Source: Parasphingopyxis sp. CP4 (GTDB lineage Bacteria > Pseudomonadota > Alphaproteobacteria > Sphingomonadales > Sphingomonadaceae). From it: 64,000 nt of DNA. Location: the NCBI RefSeq assembly GCF_013378055.1, contig NZ_CP051130.1:2606001-2670000 (forward strand). Reading direction: 5' to 3'. The notes beneath the pieces are model-generated. The model ran no database searches. It was not told the origin of the DNA and saw only the letters and a list, made by a program, of their open reading frames with translations. Below are positions 59,163-64,000 of the stretch, one piece after another. Both the position numbers and the translations under genes were made by a program. Each line of letters opens with the position of its first letter. Position 1 is the stretch's first letter.

Positions 59163-62069
59163 ATGACCAATAAGGAATCCACCATGACATCTTTGACGCG
59201 TACGCAGTCGCTTCGGCGGTTGCTTTTGGGGACCGCGGCTATCGGCTTTGCGAGCACGCCAGCCTTTGCACAGGATAGTGAGGAGCTGGCGGCTGCAAGC
59301 AGCAACCAGCCGGCGATCATCGTTACCGGCACGCGCATCACGAACCCGAACCTCGAACAGTCGAGCCCGATCCAGGTCGTTGGCCAGGACGAAATGGATT
59401 TTCGTCAGGCAACCAACGCTGAAGAGCTGATCGGTGAACTGCCGGGTATCGCACCGGGTACGAACAGCTCGGTCAACAACGGTTCGAACGGTACGGCTTC
59501 GCTGAACCTTCGTAACCTGGGTACCGGCCGTAACCTTGTTCTTCTCGACGGTACGCGTCTCGTACCTTCGACGATCGGTTCGCGGACTGACTTGAACATC
59601 ATCCCGGTTGCTCTTGTTGAGCGGGTTGAAGTCATCACCGGTGGTGCTTCTTCGGTGTATGGTGCTGACGCCATCTCGGGTGTTGCCAACTTCGTTCTGC
59701 GTCGTGACTTTGAAGGCATGGAAGCTGCGATGACCTACGGAATCACCGAGCGCGGTGACGGCGAACGGATCCGGGCAGATCTTACGCTGGGTGCCAATTT
59801 CGACGATGGTCGCGGTAACGCGGTTCTCTCGATGGGCTATCAGGAAGTCGATGACGTTTTACAGTCCAATCGGACGATCTCGCAGAACGCTTTGTTCCTT
59901 GGCGGTCAGCAGGTTGGTTCGGGTACGTCCGTGCCAACGGCATTCAATGGGAATCAGTATTTGCAGGATGGTTCGGCACTTGGTGTCGGTACTCCGAATA
60001 CCTTCAACTACGCGCCGTTCAACTTTTTCCAGACGCCGCTTGAGCGCTGGAACATCTTCGGTTCTGCGCGTTATGAAGTAACGCCGGGCATTGAAGTCTA
60101 CTCACGGGCAATGTTCACGAACTCGACGGTTAGCCTGCGCCTCGCGCCATCTGGATTGTTCGGTGCGCCCTTTACGCTTCCGCTCAACAATCCGTTCCTA
60201 ACCGAAACGGTTCGCCAGCAGATCTGCGCCAGCTTTGCGACGCCGATTGATCCGGCGACATGTACGGCGGCAGGTCAAGCGACTGGACCAGGTGATCCAA
60301 ACTATCTGGCTCCACAGACGATCATCAATCGTCGTCTCGTCGAACAGGGCCCGCGTAACAGCGATATTGTGACAAACCAGTTCCAGGTTTGGGCCGGTTT
60401 CCGCGGCGATCTAAGCCCGACGTTGAGCTACGATGTTTACGCGACTTATGGCGAATCTCAGAGAACGATCACGCGCGTAGGTTGGGGCCTGAAATCACGC
60501 ATCGAACAGGCGCTCAATGCGACGAGCCCGACAACCTGTTTCGATCCGTCAAATGGTTGCTTCCCGATCAATCTTGCGGGTGGCGGACCGGCTGGAACGA
60601 ATATCGATCCGCGCTCGGTCGCTTTCTTCAACCAGCCGTCAGGCTTTACTGACTCGACGTCGCTTGCGGTCGTTAACGCTTCACTCAATGGTACGTTTGG
60701 TGAGACTGGCTTCTTTACGGAAACCCCAATCGGCTTCGCTGTTGGCGTCGAGTATCGCGATTATGGCGCCAGTCGTGTGGCTGACGTGTCGGCAGGTACG
60801 CAAGGCGAGGTCCTGGGTTCCGGTGCGCCTGCGCCGACCTTCAATGGCCAGTATGATGTCATCGAAGGTTTTGCCGAGTTGATCGTTCCGATTCTCGAAG
60901 ACGTTCCGGGCTTCTACAGCCTCCAGGCTGAAGGCGGCATCCGTGTGTCGGATTATTCCAACACCGGTACGTCGGTTACCTGGAAAGCGGGTGGTAGCTG
61001 GGAACCGTTTGAAGGTTTCCGCTTCCGCGGCATCTACTCGGTCTCTGTGCGGTCGCCGAACATTGGCGAACTTTTTGCTCCGGTTACAACTGGTTTGACG
61101 CCATTGCCGACCGACCCGTGCGCCGGCGCCAACCCGGTTGGTAACGCCACTCTGACGGCTATCTGCGTCGCTCAGGGTGCACCTGCGGCCGCCATTGGTG
61201 CGATTCCGCAACCGTCTGCGGCACAGATCAACGCGACGACTGGCGGCAACGTCAATCTGGATGTGGAAGAAGCCGACTCGATAACTCTCGGCCTCGTGGC
61301 AACTCCGCCGCAGGTTCCGGGTCTGGTTGTCTCAGTCGATTACTTCAACATCAAGGTAACAGGTGCATCGAGTGTGCCTACACCAGGCGATATCCTCATC
61401 CCATGTTACGGTGCCAACAGCGACGGTAACGGGACGGACCCAACGGCATGTGCGAGTATTGGCCGTAACCCGATCAACGGTTCGTTGAACGGTGGTGGCG
61501 AAACGCTTGGCCTGATCCTGCAACGGTCTAACCTGGGTGTCATCGAAACCAGTGGTGTCGACTTCCGGGTCAACTACACCTTCCCGCTGAGCTTTGGTGG
61601 ACTGAACTTCGATCTCAACGGTACATGGACAGATGAACTGCTGTTCCAGGCAACACCGCTTTCGATCAATCGCGAATGCGTCGGTTTCTATGGCGGCAAC
61701 TGCGAACCTTTGACGCCGGAATGGGCATTCAATCTGCGGACCACACTGAGCATCGACGATATCGCAGATATCTCGCTGCTGTGGCGCTGGATCGACGGAA
61801 TGGGGCTCGAGCCGTTGAACGGTGCGTTCGGCAATACCTTGCCGGAATATGCCGCGACCGACGATGCATCCTATTTCGACCTGACGGTTCGTTCGAACGT
61901 CAGCGAGAATTTCGATGTGACGTTCAGCGTCCAGAACCTGCTCGATCGTGATCCGCCGAATGTCAGCTCGTTCATCGGTTCGAGCGCGTTCAACTCGGGC
62001 AACACATACCCGACGACCTATGACACGCTGGGCCGTCGCTACTCGGTTACCGGACGTCTCCGGTTCTAG
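59163..62069 (+). CDS. TonB-dependent outer-membrane receptor
   Basis: 968 residues from ATG 59163; a second ATG at 59184 has AAGGA 7 bases ahead and gives a cleaner signal peptide (LLLGTAAIGFASTPAFA, cut before QD). The TonB-box/plug begins with PAIIVTGTRITNPNLEQSSP, and the plug shows LNLRNLGTGRNLVLLDGTRL and GGASSVYGADAISGVANFVL. The barrel follows to the C-terminal aromatic end (RYSVTGRLRF). Codon use favours GGT, CGT, AAC, TTC and GTT more than neighbours do, as in highly expressed genes. It imports a large or scarce nutrient; the neighbouring peptidase homologue suggests a peptide. A strong terminator follows. Confidence 0.96.
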   Translation: MTNKESTMTSLTRTQSLRRLLLGTAAIGFASTPAFAQDSEELAAASSNQPAIIVTGTRITNPNLEQSSPIQVVGQDEMDFRQATNAEELIGELPGIAPGTNSSVNNGSNGTASLNLRNLGTGRNLVLLDGTRLVPSTIGSRTDLNIIPVALVERVEVITGGASSVYGADAISGVANFVLRRDFEGMEAAMTYGITERGDGERIRADLTLGANFDDGRGNAVLSMGYQEVDDVLQSNRTISQNALFLGGQQVGSGTSVPTAFNGNQYLQDGSALGVGTPNTFNYAPFNFFQTPLERWNIFGSARYEVTPGIEVYSRAMFTNSTVSLRLAPSGLFGAPFTLPLNNPFLTETVRQQICASFATPIDPATCTAAGQATGPGDPNYLAPQTIINRRLVEQGPRNSDIVTNQFQVWAGFRGDLSPTLSYDVYATYGESQRTITRVGWGLKSRIEQALNATSPTTCFDPSNGCFPINLAGGGPAGTNIDPRSVAFFNQPSGFTDSTSLAVVNASLNGTFGETGFFTETPIGFAVGVEYRDYGASRVADVSAGTQGEVLGSGAPAPTFNGQYDVIEGFAELIVPILEDVPGFYSLQAEGGIRVSDYSNTGTSVTWKAGGSWEPFEGFRFRGIYSVSVRSPNIGELFAPVTTGLTPLPTDPCAGANPVGNATLTAICVAQGAPAAAIGAIPQPSAAQINATTGGNVNLDVEEADSITLGLVATPPQVPGLVVSVDYFNIKVTGASSVPTPGDILIPCYGANSDGNGTDPTACASIGRNPINGSLNGGGETLGLILQRSNLGVIETSGVDFRVNYTFPLSFGGLNFDLNGTWTDELLFQATPLSINRECVGFYGGNCEPLTPEWAFNLRTTLSIDDIADISLLWRWIDGMGLEPLNGAFGNTLPEYAATDDASYFDLTVRSNVSENFDVTFSVQNLLDRDPPNVSSFIGSSAFNSGNTYPTTYDTLGRRYSVTGRLRF

Positions 62070-62099
62070 TTAGGACGTTTGGTCACGTTCTAGTGTGAT

Positions 62100-62141
62100 G
62101 GCGGGGGTGGTTTTGGAAGTCCTACCCCCGCCATTTTTTTT
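62100..62141 (+). terminator. Rho-independent terminator after the TonB receptor gene
   Basis: GGCGGGGGT (62100-62108) and ACCCCCGCC (62124-62132) form a 9-base G/C stem, followed by a run of T (62134-62141). It starts 31 bases after the stop and should end the receptor transcript. Confidence 0.9.
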
Positions 62142-62176
62142 GGAGATCGAAATCTGACGTTCCGAACAGGCAGAAG

Positions 62177-62488
62177 ATGATGGCAAAATCACTGCGATCC
62201 ATGCGCGACATGATTGCGCGGCTGAGCCAGGTGCCCCACGACGAACGTCCGGCACGTGTGGCAGCGCTCGAAGCCCAGACGATCGAGCAGATTGCCGACA
62301 TCAAGACTGCACAATCCAAATCCGATTCAGCATTTGACGCCTATGCCGATGCGCTTGCTATTGCGGAATTCGAAGCTCGTCTCGCTTTCTTGCGCGGACT
62401 CAAATTTGATCTCGTAAAGATGCACTCATTTTCGGCGCGGACTTGGCGGTCTCAGCCCCGGTCGTCGCGCCCCAGCGTGCCTGAATAG
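62177..62488 (+). CDS. Hypothetical helical protein (103 aa)
   Basis: 103 residues from ATG 62177 (MMAKSLRSMRDMIARLSQV). The first 80 residues are mostly helical with regular hydrophobic spacing (HDERPARVAALEAQTIEQIA, SDSAFDAYADALAIAEFEAR), suggesting a coiled-coil or helical bundle. The last 20 residues (SQPRSSRPSVPE) are read from the DNA opposite the end of the PadR gene and look like a read-through tail, so the original stop may have been lost. It starts 36 bases after the terminator and so needs its own promoter. Not recognised. Confidence 0.45.
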   Translation: MMAKSLRSMRDMIARLSQVPHDERPARVAALEAQTIEQIADIKTAQSKSDSAFDAYADALAIAEFEARLAFLRGLKFDLVKMHSFSARTWRSQPRSSRPSVPE

Positions 62489-63015
62489 GTAAACAACATT
62501 CGATCAAGCCAATCCATCCGCATCCGCAAAGCGCTCATCGAATTGTCGCGGACAAAGCTCTCGAACGGTACGTCGAGGTCGGTGTGAAAATCTTCGACCT
62601 GCTTAATCTTTTCCGCGATCTTTGCCTTGGCATCGACAATCCACTCGAGACGCTCCTGCTCGGAGAGAAGGTCAAATGCCATTACGCGGGTCCGCAGCGG
62701 ATCATCGAGCAGTAGATGGGCGTCCAGAATCTGGCGCGACCATACACGCAACGCATCGAGTCCAGTCTTGGTGCAGCGCCAGATTTCGGTCCCCCGGCCA
62801 TCTCCTTCGACGAAGCTGCCTTCGATCAGCCCCGCTTTGTTGAAGCGGCGGATCATGGGATAGATTTGTCCCTTGCTCTTGTTGAAGGAGGCAACGGGGC
62901 TTTTCCCGTATATCTGGGCGATCTGGTATCCGGTCACGGGTTCGTGGCGGCGCACGACATCCAACAGCGCGCCTTCATGCTCGCTCAGTGTTGGCAATTC
63001 TTCTTGATCGGCCAT
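62452..63015 (-). CDS. PadR family transcriptional regulator
   Basis: 187 residues. The N-terminal winged helix is PadR-like: LSEHEGALLDVVRRHEPVTG, YQIAQIYGKSPVASFNKSKG, QIYPMIRRFNKAGLIEGSFV and GTEIWRCTKTGLDALRVWSR. The C-terminal helical half forms the dimerisation domain. PadR proteins typically repress detoxification or stress genes when no ligand is present. The promoter region ahead of it (63016-63255) also faces the end of an acyl-CoA dehydrogenase gene. Its target may be the TonB receptor, itself or something outside the window; the sequence does not tell. Confidence 0.9.
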   Translation of the reverse strand: MADQEELPTLSEHEGALLDVVRRHEPVTGYQIAQIYGKSPVASFNKSKGQIYPMIRRFNKAGLIEGSFVEGDGRGTEIWRCTKTGLDALRVWSRQILDAHLLLDDPLRTRVMAFDLLSEQERLEWIVDAKAKIAEKIKQVEDFHTDLDVPFESFVRDNSMSALRMRMDWLDRMLFTYSGTLGRDDRG

Positions 63016-63255
63016 TTGTCCCCCCAGGGATCATCCATTCGATCGCATCACCCAACTGGGTCAGTAGCACTCGCAACAAGAACATTGCGTTGCCGAAGCA
63101 CCAACTCCGTCGGTGAACGGCCATATCTTCTGTAGAGGCAAGAATCCATTCCGCCATTGATCATATACCAAATCGGATGCAGCTCCCGCCGCAGTCGCCG
63201 CGCCAGACAGGCTATTGAATCCTTGAAAAATTTGGCAATTATTTTGAAATCTTGT

Positions 63256-64000
63256 TCATCCCGCCGAAAGCGCGACATGTCGTTTCATATGATGATCGAC
63301 ATTGCCAAATTCGCTGTCGAACAGCGTCAGGCGGCGGAAATAATGGCCGATTGCGAGCTCGTCGGTCATGCCCATGCCGCCATGAATCTGGATCGCTTCC
63401 TGGCCGATATGATGCGCGGCTTGTCCGACCCGAACCTTGGCGCTTGAGCTGGCCAGCTGGCGTTGGCGATCATCATCGTCGAGCCGCAAGGTGGCGAGGT
63501 AGGTCATCGATACGGACTGCTCATATTCCATGAACATATCGACCATCCGGTGCTGCAGCACCTGGAAGCTGCCGATCGCGACGCCAAACTGCTTGCGCTG
63601 GCGAGAATATTCGACCGTCATTTCATGGGCGACCTTCATTGCACCGCACGCCTCGGCGCATTGTGCGGCGATCGCTTCTGCGACAACGCGTTCGACCAGC
63701 GGCAAGCCATTGCCCTCTTCGCCGATCAGCGCATCGGCCGGGATCGAGACATTCTCGAAATAGACTTCGGAAGCGCGGCGACCGTCATAGGTCGGATAGT
63801 CACGCGCCACGACGCCATCGGCATCTTTGGCCACGACAAATACGGATACGCCGCTCGCATCACGCCGGTCTCCGCTGGTGCGCGCCGTAACGATCAGATG
63901 GGAGGCCCAGGGCGCACCGATCACGACTGCCTTGTGTCCGTTTAGGACATAACTGTCGCCATCGCGTTTCGCGGTCGTTTCGAGATCCGCAAGGTCATAG
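63256..64000 (-). CDS. Acyl-CoA dehydrogenase (5' end outside window)
   Basis: The reverse strand is open to the right edge, giving about 247 C-terminal residues. The start lies beyond 64000. It includes the middle-domain DGDSYVLNGHKAVVIGAPWA, then EEGNGLPLVERVVAEAIAAQ, EYSRQRKQFGVAIGSFQVLQ and the C-terminal IQIHGGMGMTDELAIGHYFR. It is similar to the 363-residue dehydrogenase at 8523-9614, so it is probably the small member of a second paired enzyme or a single paralogue. Its stop is 240 bases from the PadR start on the same strand. Confidence 0.92.
   Translation of the reverse strand, partial: YDLADLETTAKRDGDSYVLNGHKAVVIGAPWASHLIVTARTSGDRRDASGVSVFVVAKDADGVVARDYPTYDGRRASEVYFENVSIPADALIGEEGNGLPLVERVVAEAIAAQCAEACGAMKVAHEMTVEYSRQRKQFGVAIGSFQVLQHRMVDMFMEYEQSVSMTYLATLRLDDDDRQRQLASSSAKVRVGQAAHHIGQEAIQIHGGMGMTDELAIGHYFRRLTLFDSEFGNVDHHMKRHVALSAG

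Noticed and set aside
1-64000. CRISPR array, insertion sequence, integrase or rRNA genes
   Set aside because: Looked for regularly spaced direct repeats, DDE or serine/tyrosine recombinase motifs and rRNA sequence; none seen.

Overview
The window looks like a chromosomal segment of a GC-rich alphaproteobacterium of the Sphingomonadales (Sphingopyxis/Erythrobacter-like). The support is protein content: a giant NAD-glutamate dehydrogenase, a stand-alone Tat-exported molybdopterin subunit beside ferrochelatase, a TonB receptor with a PadR regulator, paired acyl-CoA dehydrogenases, an Mla-type lipid transporter with a STAS-permease fusion, and short GTCCGC..GCGGAC intergenic repeats of a type I associate with sphingomonads. 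The genus cannot be fixed from the sequence alone. No transposase, integrase, CRISPR array, rRNA or replication origin was seen.

Layout. 1-5.1 kb: a truncated oligopeptidase B-like gene, an aminopeptidase P with a coupled 32-residue membrane peptide, tRNA-Thr(GGT), and an acyl-CoA carboxylase carboxyltransferase with a separate small biotin carrier. 5.1-8.4 kb: an AT-richer accessory island of small orphan proteins, mostly membrane or lipoprotein, separated by direct copies of an inverted-repeat element; one gene seems to start at ATC and another may be frameshifted. 8.5-13.5 kb: a two-gene acyl-CoA dehydrogenase pair, a sterol desaturase family hydroxylase and a BCCT-like transporter interrupted by an in-frame TAA. 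13.5-20.9 kb: a double-hairpin repeat, threonine aldolase family enzyme, EamA exporter, SDR epimerase, M48 protease, aminopeptidase N and an acetyltransferase. 20.9-24.4 kb: a four-gene Mla/MCE lipid transport operon. 24.4-31 kb: HAD phosphatase, Cys/Met PLP enzyme, SLC13 transporter, and an lgt-MidA-pgeF cluster. 31-36.4 kb: HD protein, UMF1-type transporter, molybdopterin oxidoreductase and hemH. 36.4-41.9 kb: two tandem c-di-GMP proteins of identical length (883 residues each from matching starts). 42-49.3 kb: phaB, a ribbon-helix-helix protein, the 1559-residue glutamate dehydrogenase, a PAS protein and tRNA-Thr(CGT). 49.5-56.5 kb: GntP permease, a Het-C/phospholipase C-like secreted protein, CPBP protease, EF-hand protein, haloalkane dehalogenase-like hydrolase and a two-component sodium:solute symporter. 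56.6-64 kb: an M20 peptidase homologue, a TetR regulator, a strongly codon-biased TonB receptor, a PadR regulator and the start-truncated end of an acyl-CoA dehydrogenase.

The best candidate for a coherent undescribed unit is 56.6-62.1 kb. A TetR-type regulator, an M20-family protein whose usual second metal ligands look replaced, and a large TonB receptor share a recurring palindrome (AGTRCGA-N-YCGYACT-like) upstream of each gene. This suggests a regulated outer-membrane uptake and processing system. The second candidate is the repeat-bounded array of orphan genes at 6.0-8.4 kb. All functional statements come from motif recognition by eye; no database search was possible.
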